Notes: generated from the sequence alone by a model not told the origin. A DNA stretch of 64,000 nucleotides from Sphaerolaimus hirsutus (GCA_964036195.1 OZ038454.1:19454315-19518314); one strand, 5' to 3'; positions 33,301 to 43,785 are shown, counted from the first letter of the stretch. Program-made: numbers and translations.

Positions 33301-36300
33301 GTTGGGTGGCGAACTTGTTTGGGACACTTGGGTTGTTCTTAAAAAAATTATCAAATTTATATGCAGTGACCCATGCTTTAGTGGGTCGTCGGCAGCCACC
33401 CCACTGGTGTATTGTGAGGGGGGTTGTTGGCAAGACATCCCCCAAATATCAGCTTTCTACCGCCCTCACAGCTGGAGATATAGCCTTCAAAGTGTAGCTA
33501 ATCAAGTGGGTGGTGAACTTGCTTGGGACACCAAAAACGCCACAAATTTTTTTTGCATATAGGGCAACCCACCCTGTAGTGAGTCGCCACACCTCCCCCC
33601 ATTGTTGGGGAGTAAGGGGGTCTTACAACTTAATATATACAAAGTTTCAGCCTTATAACACCCCCATGGACGGAGATATTGCATTCGAAGTGAAATAAAA
33701 AAATGGGTGGTGAACTTGTCCGGGAAGGTGTTTATAAACATGCTTGAAAATTTTGATGAAATAATTATTCCCCCTTGAATAATTTCGCCAATTGAAAAGT
33801 CCCCCACCCCCCCCCCCCCATCAAAAAAGTCTGACTACATTTTGTTTCCCCAAACTTGGAAATTATTTGATCAAATACTGTATTTATGGCGTTTTCGGTT
33901 AATTTACCAAATGCATTCAATTTCGTCCATTTGTAATCTGCGGTAGTTTGAACGGCGTGCGTGTTTTCAGCTCGCGATGGGCAAAAGTTGCAAAGCCTTC
34001 GATGCGAGTTGAACGCCTTCAGTCTGGATCACACGAACATCGTTAAAATACTAGCATTCACTTCCATGGGATCCGTCACACAGGTTGGTAATGTTCTATT
34101 TTTGGTCAGTGTCTTGTGGTATTCAGTCGTGCATAGCCGTATGCTAAAAATCTGGGAAGTCGACAAGCTAGTTTCTCAAGGAAATTTATCAGCTGTTTTC
34201 GATATCTTTCCTTTAATAAAATGAACTGGGTCATGAATACAATTTTTAATAGGTAAGAAAGTGACATTAATAGAGCACACAAAACGTGACATTAATATAA
34301 ATAAAACTAAAAAGGTATCCCAGATCTGAAATCTTGGCAAAAATGACGTAGAATGTATCACGCATAATTTTAACAACCAATTCCCCCACGCCGGTTGTGT
34401 ACGAGTACGTGGGTCGGCGCAACTTGCAACAGTGCCTCGACGACGCCAACGATGCCACCTTGAGCAGTTGCGGCGCCAAGTTGACCGTAGCCAAGCAGGT
34501 GGCCTGCGCGCTGCAGTACTGCCACGCACAGCGAGTGCTGCACTTGGATGTGAAGGCGGACAACGTACTTTTGGTGGATGGCCAGTTACAGGTGAGATGC
34601 TCGTCTGATATTTGATTGGGCCTGCGTAGTCGGCTTGTTTGTACATACCGGATGTCCTCGAACAAGCCTCCCCGCGAATTACGCCCCTAAAAATATTCCG
34701 GCGAAATGTTAAACTTCCTGAGGGTATTTCCAGGAAATAAATGAATATGGTATATTGAGAATGTGGTGGGTGGTAGATTTTCTTAGTTGCTTTTTCGTCT
34801 GGGAAAATATGGTTCCCGAACGGTGCATACTTGTGACGACTTTTGTCCCCGCGTGTGTTGATCATTTCTGAAACAGCGCTTGATGATATTTCCTCCAATT
34901 TTGACACTTTTTTCAATTTTCATCCGACGTGAGAATGGCTTCTTTCTATCATAGATTACCTTTCGCAGAGCAAACTGGCCGACTTCGGGTGTTCGCGCCG
35001 TCTGCCGGCCGATGTCGAGTATGTCACGGGCGCGAGCGATGGCACGCTCATCTTTCAGGCACCGGAACTGCTAAAACATGGCCGTGCATCCGTTAAGGCG
35101 GACGTTTATGCTTACGGTATTTTGCTGTGGCAGGTGGGTTATGCGTAAAGTGATACCCGCCTCAGCAACTGTGGACATGTAACATCTCTGACATTTGCAT
35201 GCGCACAGTCGGCATAAAACACCCTGTGAGGCTGATGATGTAGGCTTACTAGTCATGTAAATGCGATAATCATGAAGGCCTGCTAGTTATGTTTCTGTAC
35301 CCGCTAGTCATGTAACACTACCCACTAGTTATGTAACTCTACCCGATATTCATGTAACTACCGGAAAATCATGTAACCATACCACTGGTCATGTATACCT
35401 GCTAGTCATCTATGCCCCGATTGGGCCCACACACACTAGTTGACATCGCAAATTCGCGTCAACTCAGTGTCAATTGAATAAAACAAGAAGTTTGTAAAAA
35501 GCATCACACTTAACAGAAATAATGAAAACGAAGTGTCATGGTGTAAAATTAACTATGCTCTATCAGATAGATAAGTTGAAATCACAGTATCACTTACATT
35601 CAGTTGACATTTAGTTGACACGAATTCAGTTGACATCCAGTGTGTGGGGGCCCATTGAGGTGTAGATGACTAGTGGGCAGACACAGCTGGCAGCTTACAG
35701 TCAGTTAACATGACACCTTCCACCCCCCTCCCACCCTCATGGCTAACAGAGATTGCATGTTGTGTACTCTGTACTGACAAGTGGCATACAGCAAGCTCTG
35801 ACAAGTGGCATACATCAAGCTCTGACAAGTGGCATACATCAAGCTCTGACAAGTGGCATACATCAAGCTCTGACAATTGGCATACATCAAGCTCTGACAA
35901 GTAGCATACATCAAGTCATTTCATGTGCTCATTTCATCAGCTAGCCAGCCACCATCGGCAGGTGCCAGCCAGCTGCTGCCATCGCCACTTATGTCCTTGA
36001 CGAATTGCTGTCAGCCTCAGGGGGATCGGGCAGCTATCGTGTAAACCTGCTGCCACTAATCTGTCCCTAGGCATCAATGCTCAAATAACAGGCATAGATG
36101 ACTGATGGGGATACATGACTAGCGGGGTCAGGCCTATTTTGCATGTAAATCCATTATGCATCTAGACCCATTATAGACACATTTTAACTGCAGGGGTTAG
36201 AAATGGGTGGGTAACCCCACCCCAAACTGCCTTGCTATCTATCTTTGCCAGAGGCAAATTTTTGTTGTTACTTTCCCCTGAACAGCCCTCCCCCGCAAAT

Positions 36301-36869
36301 TGCTTAGCTATCTAGCTATCTGGAGCACTTTTGAGCAATTTTACAGTAATTTTCACCTAAAGTCACTAACTTTCATACTTTTTATGGATTTTCACCTTTA
36401 AATTGACTAGATCATGTATTTTATTGCATATTTTCAGCATACCAGGTATGGTTAAATGCGTGCCGGCTTTAGATGCATGATGGGTTTGATGCATAATGGC
36501 TCAGGCCGACTAGCGGATGTACATGACCAGCGGGTTTACATGACTACAGGACACTGGGTCGTGAGGCCTACTTTGGAATAGCTGGCGTTTTTTGCACCCT
36601 GTTTTATTTTAATTTCATCTTGAGGCTTTGTGTTCAAATAGTTCGTGACCGAGCCTGCAGTCTCAAATGCGAGCCCTGTGAACGCAGATAGTATTTCGAC
36701 GGGCGCCTTTTGCCGGCCTCTCGCCGCACGCGGTCGTCTGGCAAATTGTGGCGCGTCAACTCAGACCGCCGATCATTTGGGACACTGCTGATTGGCCGCA
36801 GTGGGACCCAGTCAGCGACGTGATTGCGAATGTGGCGCGCAGGTGTTGGACGCATTGCGAGATGGACAG
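27392..36869 (+). CDS. mos: Mos-like serine/threonine protein kinase, 12 exons, 3' end not certain
   Basis: Exons: 27385/27392-27519, 27859-27978, 28781-29011, 29352-29499, 30702-30881, 31287-31451, 31664-31760, 32050-32133, 33971-34083, 34352-34591, 34969-35133, 36688-36869. All intron phases agree. Residues 1 to about 355 are Ser/Arg/Pro-rich and low complexity, with no domain. The kinase domain then follows: glycine loop IGHGGFGSV formed exactly across a junction, VAIK lysine, Glu in CELNAF, HTNIVKIL, hinge VYEYV, catalytic loop HLDVKADN, DFGCS, APELL, DVYAYGILLWQ, APFAGLSPHAVVWQIVARQLRPP and VARRCW. HLD instead of HRD, DFGCS and the layout are Mos-like; Mos activates MEK-MAPK in oocyte meiosis. 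Vertebrate Mos is intronless and shorter. The last exon must supply the final helix; see 42,260. Confidence 0.82.
27979..28780 (+). repeat. Kinase intron with MITE family D copy and GTACTCGAG-type repeat
   Basis: About 28,060-28,450 carries CTCGAGTACAG/AAAACGT motifs as in the hAT-type repeat at 41,586-42,087. About 28,468-28,724 begins TATACTCGACGTACGTGATACTCTGCC and ends AAAGTAACCGGAGTATA. The latter occurs inverted inside 60,794-61,050. Confidence 0.6.
29040..29280 (+). repeat. TACGG pentamer microsatellite
   Basis: Degenerate (TACGG)n runs broken by AATTTTCCAAATTTGCGG units in a kinase intron. It generates spurious Arg/Tyr/Thr-rich ORFs on both strands. Confidence 0.85.
29600..29967. repeat. 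AT-rich intron with GATA microsatellites
   Basis: GATAGATAGATAGCTG repeats at about 29,596-29,606 and 29,882-29,928 separated by G-runs; no gene. Similar tracts occur at 36,230-36,320, 49,080-49,135, 56,520-56,900 and 58,660-58,735. Confidence 0.7.
29968..30657. mobile_element. hAT-type MITE family A copy 1
   Basis: TAGGGATGG...CCATCCCTA ends with perfect 8-bp duplications CCCCCGAT (29960-29967, 30658-30665). Subterminal AAAAAGCGC tracts and a conserved core (TGTGTGAAATTGCGCGCTTGCGCGCAAAAATTTTGCAAAATACCTAGTGC) are shared with other copies. 690 bp; its right end is 44 bp from a kinase exon. Confidence 0.85.
30882..31286. repeat. Kinase intron with degenerate family E repeat
   Basis: GTATATCCGTATATCCTTGAATAAGACCCCCTCGAATAACCCCC at about 31,005 and TAATACCCCCTTGAATAACTCCC at about 31,257 belong to the TACCGTATTT family, diverged. 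Confidence 0.5.
31452..31640. mobile_element. MITE family H copy 2, abutting an exon
   Basis: GGTGCCAATCCCAGACTCTGTGAAATG...CAGGGTCTGGGACTGCCCCTGG. Its left end coincides with the predicted donor (CTCTG|GTGCCA) of the kinase exon ending at 31,451, and its right end is 24 bp before the next exon. Confidence 0.65.
31782..32006. mobile_element. MITE family H copy 3 (intronic)
   Basis: GGTGCCAGTCTCAAGCCCTGTAAAAGTG...TTTACAGGGCTCGGGACTGCCCCC. It sits between kinase exons ending at 31,760 and starting at 32,050. It contains a tandem GTCAATTGTCATNCAAGTTT repeat (about 31,825-31,895). Confidence 0.65.
32275..33735. repeat. Foldback element FB2, near-complete palindrome of about 1.46 kb
   Basis: Outer ends AAATAAACACCTTCCCGGACAAG and CTTGTCCGGGAAGGTGTTTAT. 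Each arm is about 650-700 bp and pairs through the CACTTCGAATGCAATATCTCC, CTAAAGCATGGGTCACTG and AACCTTAGACCCTCC segments. The short loop is near 33,000. It sits in the intron between the glycine-loop exon and the next kinase exon. Terminal TA may be the target duplication. No transposase. Confidence 0.82.
33736..33970 (+). other. Kinase intron remainder
   Basis: CCCCTTGAATAATTT and C-run sequence related to family E at about 33,770-33,830; otherwise nothing. Confidence 0.4.
35423..35653. mobile_element. MITE family C copy in kinase intron
   Basis: GGGCCCACACACACTAGTTGACATCG...GACATCCAGTGTGTGGGGGCCC flanked by ATT on both sides (35420-35422, 35654-35656). Confidence 0.75.
35775..35920 (+). 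repeat. 24-bp tandem repeat, about six units
   Basis: Unit TCTGACAAGTGGCATACATCAAGC, the last units with ATT/AGT variants. No spacers, so not a CRISPR. The rest of intron 35,134-36,687 has repeated CTAGTCATGTAAC motifs at 35,240-35,410 and 36,080-36,545 and CTATCT tracts. Confidence 0.9.
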
Positions 36870-37172
36870 GTGAGTGGCGCAGGGGGTTCAACTTGTCACT
36901 TGTACGCGTTTACAAACTTTGAGCGGTATGCAGGCCCGCTTGGGGCGAAGTCTTATCGTCGTTTGACCACGCAAATGTACAAAGAGGATACGAGTTTTTG
37001 GGTCGCTTTTGATTTCAACTTTTTTACTTTTATAGTTTTTTTGTGCGACAGGGTTTTTTTACACTGGCTTTCTGCGCACGTGCACATTCTCACTTTTTGT
37101 GCTTCGAATCACTAAACGGGTACAACATTCACTGCATTTGCTCATCACTGCGCGCTTTTACTGCATCTCACA
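36870..37172 (+). other. Start of kinase 3' intron or downstream region, nothing recognised
   Basis: Begins with a strong donor (GTGAGT). Short open frames only. Confidence 0.4.
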
Positions 37173-37831
37173 TAGGGTTGGCACTTGAATTTTTTAAAAC
37201 TGATTTTAAAAAAAATCAAAGGAGGGAAACTGATTTTAATTTTAAAAAATCAAAAGGCAAAATTTCTGGTAGACTTGCACTAGGTATTTTGCATTTTTTC
37301 TCGCGCAAGCATGCAATTTCTCATACACATTACCACTGGTGGTGTTTTCATGGATTTTGGGGCAGTTTTAGTGTAAAAGCTTCCATTTATTCATGTGACC
37401 AGGTAATAATAAGCTGTGAAATGCTAGTGTAGTATATAATATCCAGCCAATGTGCTCCCACATACTTCTACAGTGTGTAACATCACTGTGAATGTATTAG
37501 CCTTCTCTTACAACGTTGTTTAAGCACTATTCCATGCTGAACTTCACTCGAAGTCACAAATGTTCAACAAAAGGCGATATACGTAATAAGTTGATGTAAA
37601 AATGGATATTTTTGAAAGAAATCACTGCTTATAATGCTATACCATGACTCCACAGTCATAATATGACCACAATGGACATGTCTGACACTTAACATACACA
37701 TATTTTTCTCTAAACCCCCATTTTGGACAATTTAAAAAAATCTGATTTTAATTTTAAAAAATCCATTTTAATTTAAAAAAATTGATAATAAAAAATCAAG
37801 GCGTTTAAAAAAATGCTTTTTTCCAACCCTT
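37173..37831. mobile_element. hAT-type MITE family A copy 2
   Basis: TAGGGTTGG...CCAACCCTT with flanks ATCTCACA and ATCTTACA (7 of 8). Inverted orientation of the conserved core relative to other copies. Confidence 0.75.
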
Positions 37832-37882
37832 ATCTTACACCATATTGCTTAACACTTACTGCCTTGTACTAACCCTCATTTG

Positions 37883-38646
37883 TAGGGCTCGAAACTCGAT
37901 TTTTTTCAAACTCGAGTTCGAGTCACAACCCCAAATTTTTTCCGGTCGAGTCGGCGAGTAGAGTCAGGCAAGCCACTGAAAAGTTGAGTCGAGTCTGGCA
38001 AAAATCTCGAGTCTCGAGTCGAGTCGGATGCATTACTTTTTGGTATGACCCTTGCAGAAATTTTTGATACTGGATTCTCTTCCAATGTTTTCACACACAC
38101 TTAATGAAGTCTAAATGCCAACAGTTCATTTAAATATCAAGATAAAGCAAAAATAGAACTTTTTATCACTCATGTTGCTACAAATAAAGTTGCAAAAATA
38201 AAATCAGCCTACAGATGGATAATTAACATCTTTTACAGCATTTTTTTGGATCAGTGCCAACATTGTGCAATGCATTTGAGGTGGTGTGTATATCATGGAT
38301 GGTGTGTGTATTTCATTATGCAGAGTTGTATGGTAACAAGAAATTTGAGTTTTAACACCATTCAATACATATGTCAAGCCAATCAACAACATATCACGCA
38401 TGTGGTATGGAAATGCGCTGGAAATTTTTTGAAAAATATGTTTAAAAGTTCATATCAAAATTGATTTTTTAGGACAGTATTCAATGGAAACCCCGACTCG
38501 AAATTTGCCAAAATTTCGAGTCGAGTCAGGCAAAAACCTCGAGTCTCGAGTTTGGGCCAAATTTTTCCGGTCGAGTCAGATGAGTCGAGTCGGTACCCTG
38601 TTTTACCCTCGAGTCACGAGTCGAGTCGAGTCGAGTTCGAGCCCTA
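37883..38646. mobile_element. hAT-type MITE family K (GACTCGAG-rich)
   Basis: TAGGGCTCGAAACTCGA...TCGAGTTCGAGCCCTA with perfect 8-bp duplications CTCATTTG (37875-37882, 38647-38654). Subterminal GAGTCGAGTCGAGTC repeats. 764 bp, no transposase. Confidence 0.85.
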
Positions 38647-38654
38647 CTCATTTG

Positions 38655-39038
38655 TCTATCCATTGAGGCATTTCGTAATTCGTGTTATCAACTATTTTTT
38701 AAACTATAGTTTTATTTTTGTATTTATCACTGTATATTTTTAAACGATAAACGTCTAGTAGTCGCAGTAAATAAACTGTCAGGCTGAGAAATACTGGCAA
38801 TGTTTGTTTAAAATGTTGACATCACTGGAAGTGCTGAGTTAGATGGGAACCGGATAGACCCCTACTCGGTGCTACGCTTAGGTAAATTTTCCGATAATTA
38901 CCTGCAATTTACGCGCGGTACGATATGGCGTGAAATAGCACGCCGAGTTTTCACATCTACTGGTGCGGTGCAGCAAACTTCACCACCAAATTTGCCATAA
39001 ATTGATGAATTTGAAGAGGTTGTATTATTATAAATAAG
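38655..39038. other. AT-rich stretch, nothing recognised
   Basis: A diverged CTACTCGGTGCTACGCTTAGG near 38,850 recalls family D ends. Confidence 0.35.
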
Positions 39039-39288
39039 TATACTCGGCGGACCGCATGCTATGCATTTTTCTGAAGGAAACACTCAATCATGACGTCATC
39101 GTCAATAAAATAAAAAGTGTTCCACACAAAAAAAACGTTTCGGGAAAAAACATTCATTCTTGCACGCGACTCCGCCTTTTTCTTTTTTGGAATATTTTTA
39201 TTTTTTGCGTACATAAGTATCACACTCACGGGTTATCGACTAAGATATAAATAATTTTGGGCGCATACTTTGCGGTCCGCCGAGTATA
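39039..39288. mobile_element. MITE family D copy (TATACTCGGCGGACCGC)
   Basis: Inverted ends TATACTCGGCGGACCGCA and TGCGGTCCGCCGAGTATA, 250 bp, with TA at both edges. Other copies: 28,468, 41,397, 44,108, 59,024 and 60,794. Confidence 0.75.
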
Positions 39289-39439
39289 CTAGCTTTTGCC
39301 TGCCGTTGTTTCTCGAATAAAGCGTTGTCGATTTTTGTGTTGTTTTAAAACAGCATTGTTTTTAAAGAAAGACGAAGAAAACGGCTACAAATCCTGCACT
39401 AAGCGATTTATTTATCCCAACCACCTGAATACCACATAA

Positions 39440-39802
39440 ATACCGTATTTGCTAGAATAATACCCGCTTGGATAATTCCTCTTGAATAATTCCCCCTCGA
39501 ATAGTTCCCCCTCGAATAGTTCCCCCTCGAATAGTTCCCCCTCGAATAGTTCCCCCTCGAATAGTTCCCCCTGTAAGACTACTCTGAAAAAAATATTTCT
39601 TCCCTTGAATAATTCCCACAAAATGGTATTTTATTGTGTGAATCGATCATATTTTGTGGAATGACTTGATAGACACATGCTTGAAAATTTTGGCGAAATA
39701 ATAACCCCTCCCCTTGAATAATTCCCCCTTGAATAGTTCCCCCACCCCCTCAAAAAAGTCTGATGAAAATATATATCCCCAATTATTCAAGCAAATACCG
39801 TA
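39440..39802. repeat. Family E copy with 15-bp tandem array
   Basis: ATACCGTATTTGCTAGAATAATACCC at the left, AAGCAAATACCGTA at the right. Inside, TCGAATAGTTCCCCC is repeated about six times (39,495-39,570). Confidence 0.7.
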
Positions 39803-39918
39803 CAACGAAAGTAACTGTCACAAACGACTGCAGCTGCAGCACTAAATTTACTTTCATCACAATAAATATTTTAAAAATATCTGTGTGAAAACAATGCTGA
39901 GATTCCACATAGGTAAAT

Positions 39919-40110
39919 CTACTCCGTTTCTGCGGCGCACGGTGCGTCCTCAGTGGGGCATCCAATTATGCTCGCTCGGGTCGTCTCGGGGCTGGGGTTT
40001 TGCGCAGCGGCCGCACCAACGTAATAGTTGAATGAGTGGATGTATAGGATCGCTCTCGTATAGTTCGCCAGCACGGTGGTGTTGCAGCTGCGAGGGTTGG
40101 TTGCGGTCGG
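39919..40110 (-). CDS. Possible terminal exon of a minus-strand gene
   Basis: On the minus strand a TTTCAG acceptor (RC, just above 40,110) opens a 63-residue frame with two N-glycosylation sequons (NTT, NYT) and four Cys, ending in TAG at 39919-39921. It lies downstream of the unknown minus-strand gene (exons to 43,880), but its phase does not match that gene's last exon directly, so an exon may be missing between. It could be unrelated or spurious. Confidence 0.3.
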   Translation of the reverse strand, partial: PTATNPRSCNTTVLANYTRAILYIHSFNYYVGAAAAQNPSPETTRASIIGCPTEDAPCAAETE

Positions 40111-41045
40111 CTGAAACACTCAGTGCACGTAAACTCCCAGTGCAAGTGAACTCCCAGTGCATGTAAACTCTCAGTGCACGTGTGCAACCCGTTTGCTGTG
40201 CGGCGCGGCCTCGACTCAGCCGCCCCCCCCTCCCGTGGGCTGCATGCATTTGTGCAGTCGCAGAATAGAATAAGATGTTAGCGATCCCCCCCTCCCCCCC
40301 GCCCGTCTATCAGTGCTTGTGAACTACTGCCAGTGCATCTATGCGCCCCCGCTGCACAATGAAAATAGCAAGGAATGATATGTACATATGTGAGCCATGA
40401 CCGGTGGCCGATGTGCCTTGTAAACTGCATTTGTAAACATTAATGTATTTATATGCAAACCAAAAATATTGATTTGCATATAAATACAAAAATCTACACT
40501 AGTCAGAAATTCTGAACTAGTAACTCGACTAGTGACCCGAACTAATGACTTGACTTTGCAACTTGAAAAAATTTGATTTGCAAAGTCGAGTCATATTTCC
40601 AACACTAGTTCACATTTGTAAATATGTTTGTATTTATATGCAAAATTTTTGGTTTGCGTATAAATACTCAAATATTTACAAATGCTAATCAGATGCTCTG
40701 AACTAATGTTGGAAATATGACTCGACTTGCAAATTTAAAAAAATTCGAGTCACAAAAATTTATGCATGCAAATCAAAAATCTCGATTTGCAAAGTCACGT
40801 CATGTTTACAAATGCATGCAACCTTGCGGGACGGGGGGGGGGGGGTAAGTTGCGCCCGCGCCGCACAGCGAACGGGTTGCACATGCACCCGTGCACTGAG
40901 AGTTTACGTGCACTGAGAGTTTACATGCACTGGGAGTTTACGTGAACTGAGAGTTTACGTGCACTGGGAGTCAACGTGCACTGGGAGTAGACCTACGTGC
41001 ACTGGGAGTCTACATGCACTGGGAGTTTACGTGCACTGAGGCACA
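40110..41045. repeat. Inverted arrays of an 18-bp CAGTGCACGTAAACTCC repeat
   Basis: About 40,118-40,185 has CAGTGCACGTAAACTCC units. About 40,885-41,040 has the reverse complement (GTGCACTGGGAGTTTAC), roughly eight units. Both flank GTGCAACCCGTTYGCTGTGCGG inverted segments. The centre (40,400-40,800) contains its own inverted ATTTGTAAACAT/ATGCAAA repeats and TGACTCGACTTTGCAA motifs. Confidence 0.75.
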
Positions 41046-41396
41046 GGCTCGCGGGGACGTATCCAGGAGTTTTGAGCGGGGGGCTGCTTGTTTACGGAGC
41101 CCGGCGAACGGGAGCCCCCCCCTAAATTTTTACCTATAGGGTGACGGAATGGCGCCACTCGTAGGTGCCATGCCCATGCCATGGCACTTTTGGCGTTGGC
41201 GCCAGCGCTATTAACGCTGTTTATGTATGTAAATATAGGTACGTACAAATACAGCGAAAAACACTGGGGCGAATTTAAAAGGATATGCGGAGATAGGGGA
41301 CAATGTAGTAATATTTCTTGTCTTTTGGAACAATTCGCGCATTTTACCGTGATTTTCAGGTCTCACCATGGATTCGTACTTTGTTGATTGCGTATG

Positions 41397-42100
41397 TATA
41401 CTTGGCGGACCGCAAAGTATGTTCAGAATCCTTCCATAATTTAATGAATAAAATCTTGTGATAAATTTCGTTATCAATTATTCTATAGTAAAAACGAAGT
41501 ATCATGACGAAAAAACTGTATAATTTTCGGTTGAGTATTCAGATGGGTATGGTAGATTTCCATACTAAGCGTGATGTCCGCCGAGCAGAGTTGTTAAAAG
41601 TACTTATCTTTTGTCAAAGTAAACGTAAACGTAAAGTATTTTTTGTTACTCACGGCTGAGAACCGAAAACGTAAAGTAAAAACTTTTTTCTTTTACACTG
41701 CGTAAAATACTTTTTGTTCTGAGAAAACGTAAAACTGAGTATTTTTTTCGCACAGATAACGTAAAAATGAGTATTATTCTCGTAGAAAATGTGAAAGTGA
41801 GTATTTTTCTCACAGAAAACGTAAAAATCAGAAATTTTGTCAATTTTTACTCTAGAATACATCAAATACGGTTTTTTTTCTCCCGATAACTATTTCTTAG
41901 GAAAATGTCCTATTTTTATCACTTTCTGTCTGTCAAAATGTCACTTTCTGTCCCGTTAAATACGTTTTCGAAAAGTACGCTAGTAAGTGCGTACCGGTAT
42001 TTTTTCGGGAGGAAACGTAAACGTATTTACACAGTACTCGAGTATCCGTTTTTATCGAGTAAACCTAAATACGTTTTAACAACTGTGCCGCCGAGTATAC
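41397..42100. mobile_element. MITE family D copy split by another MITE
   Basis: Starts TATACTTGGCGGACCGC and ends CCGCCGAGTATAC; interrupted at 41,586-42,087 by a hAT-type element. Confidence 0.7.
41586..42087. mobile_element. hAT-type MITE family G nested in family D
   Basis: CAGAGTTGTTAAAA...TTTTAACAACTGTG with perfect 8-bp duplications CCGCCGAG (41578-41585, 42088-42095). Interior AACGTAAACGTAAAGTA motifs. Relatives at 28,060-28,450 and 54,139-55,215. Confidence 0.85.
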
Positions 42101-42259
42101 TGGGGTTTGTTCCGCAAGTGGCAAAGGAGAGAGTATTTATAGTAAAAAGTAAATTGAAAAGTATTGAGTAGAGTAAAAAGTGAACTACTGATGAAGTAAC
42201 TTTCTCTTAATCTAACCGTTGAAGGTCCCTCTCTTTGGAAATGAATTCCCGGATGAGAG

Positions 42260-42419
42260 TCCTGCATCGTTGCGCCAGCAGGTCTGCTATGAATGGAGTC
42301 CCCGTTCGCCCCCAAATGTCGTATCGCAGTCTGCATTTGAGGATGAGCGCGCCACATTTGAGTTAACGATAGTGAGTTATTTTGCGTCTCTGTCGAAAGA
42401 AGTTGACGAACCGCCATAA
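42260..42419 (+). CDS. Candidate last exon of the Mos-like kinase
   Basis: A phase-2 acceptor after GATGAGAG (to 42,259) would join the kinase exon ending at 36,869 to a 53-codon frame ending TAA at 42417-42419. The product begins like the last kinase helix (PASLRQQV) and ends acidic. The acceptor has a poor pyrimidine tract and the expected Arg of the RP motif would be lost, so another exon in between or elsewhere is possible. The intron would be 5.4 kb, full of MITEs. Confidence 0.33.
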
Positions 42420-42420
42420 T

Positions 42421-42581
42421 GGCCCCACACACTAGTTGACATCGACACCAAATGTCCACTGGTTCTCATCCCAATTCAAAGCGTGCGTTTGAACGTCGTT
42501 CGTCGGCTCGTCAGCAAGTTTCGAATCGGGATCGGAACCAGTTGACATGTGGTGTCCATGTCAACTAGTGTGTGTGGGCCC
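42421..42581. mobile_element. MITE family C copy
   Basis: GGCCCCACACACTAGTTGACATCGACACC...GTCCATGTCAACTAGTGTGTGTGGGCCC flanked by AAT (42418-42420, 42582-42584). The TSD overlaps the TAA stop of the candidate exon. Confidence 0.8.
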
Positions 42582-42639
42582 AATGGTGAATTCAAAGTAG
42601 ACTCAGTGTACAGAAATGAGAGTAAATACGAAGACCGAT

Positions 42640-43440
42640 TTACAAATAAACACCTGCCCGAACTAGGGTTGGAAAAAAAACGTTTTTTTTTAACTCGATG
42701 TTTTAAAAAAAAAAAAAACGTTTTTTTTAAAAAAACAACGTTTTTTTAAAAAAAAACGTTTTTTTTTAAAAGCTCCCAGATATGACCTAGTGTCAACATA
42801 TATAGGTATATCAGACACTGGCAATACTCTGTGATGTTAAATATGACCATATAATGGCTGTGGAGCCATGGGATAGCATTATAAGTGGTGATTTGTGTCA
42901 AAAATATCCATTTTTCGTCGACATATCGTTCGTATATCGCCTTATAGTCGAATGTTCTTGACTTCAGGTAAAGTTTGGCACGGAATGGTGATCAAACAAG
43001 GTTATAAAAGGAGGTTGTTACTTTGGGAGTGAAGTTACACACTGTGGCGGTACATGGAAGCACATTACCTCAATATTATATATTACAGCAACATATGTCG
43101 GCTTATTCACCCATGGTAGCACATAGAAATGGATGTTTTGATACTAAAAATGCAACAAAACCAATGAAAACAACCACCAATGTCAATTTGTGTGTGAAAT
43201 TGCGCGCTTGCGCGCAAAAATTTTGCAAAATACCTAGTGCTTAGTACTAAAAATTTTGGCCGATGTTTTTTAAAAAAAAAACATTTCGGACGTCATGTTT
43301 TTTAAATAAAAAAAACGTTTAAAAAAAAAAAAAACGTTTAAAAAAAAACATCGGCCAACCCTAGCCCGAACAAGTCCGGCCCCCTATTTTTGTTTTCACT
43401 TCGCACGCCCTATCTCCGGTTGTGGAAGAGTTAAGGTTAA
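42640..43440. repeat. Foldback-family fragment split by a hAT-type MITE
   Basis: ACAAATAAACACCTGCCCGAAC at the left and CAAGTCCGGCCCCC...CACTTCGCACGCCCTATCTCCGG at the right match the terminus of FB2. A family A element interrupts it. Confidence 0.6.
42664..43363. mobile_element. hAT-type MITE family A copy 3
   Basis: TAGGGTTGG...CCAACCCTA with perfect 8-bp duplications GCCCGAAC (42656-42663, 43364-43371). 700 bp, more than 90% alike by eye to the copy at 44,912. Confidence 0.88.
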
Positions 43441-43624
43441 TACAGAGGTATATATGGTAGACAGTGGTGTGAATGACAATGCCAGGCAGCCCATTGCGTA
43501 GTGCACAAATGAATCTATAGCGTTGTTTTGAATGCCAATTTAATCCAACGTTTCTGGCGTCCATTGTTTTTGGTGTTTTAGGTCATTTTGTGAAATGTCA
43601 GGAAAAAACTCTGAAAACTAATTT

Positions 43625-43785
43625 TTCAGGCCTACATCCCGATCCCGAAAAAACGCCAATCCCGATCCCGAAAGGTCAATCCCGATCCCGGAATCTCAAA
43701 AGCCAATCCCGATCCCGATCCCGAAATCTCAAAAAACCAATCCCGATCCCGATCCCGAAAAGTCAATTCCGTTGTAACCCTAGCT
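43625..43785. repeat. GATCCC tandem repeat
   Basis: (CCCGAT)n-type runs with CCCGAAA spacers, similar in style to family B interiors. Ends GTTGTAACCCTAG. Confidence 0.65.

Noticed and set aside
35775-35920. CRISPR-like array
   Set aside because: Units are contiguous without unique spacers and the genome is animal; plain tandem repeat.
42076-42459. Minus-strand ORF of 127 codons as an exon of the unknown gene
   Set aside because: The plus-strand reading has better composition and a stop next to a candidate phase match; the minus reading has no acceptor in phase.
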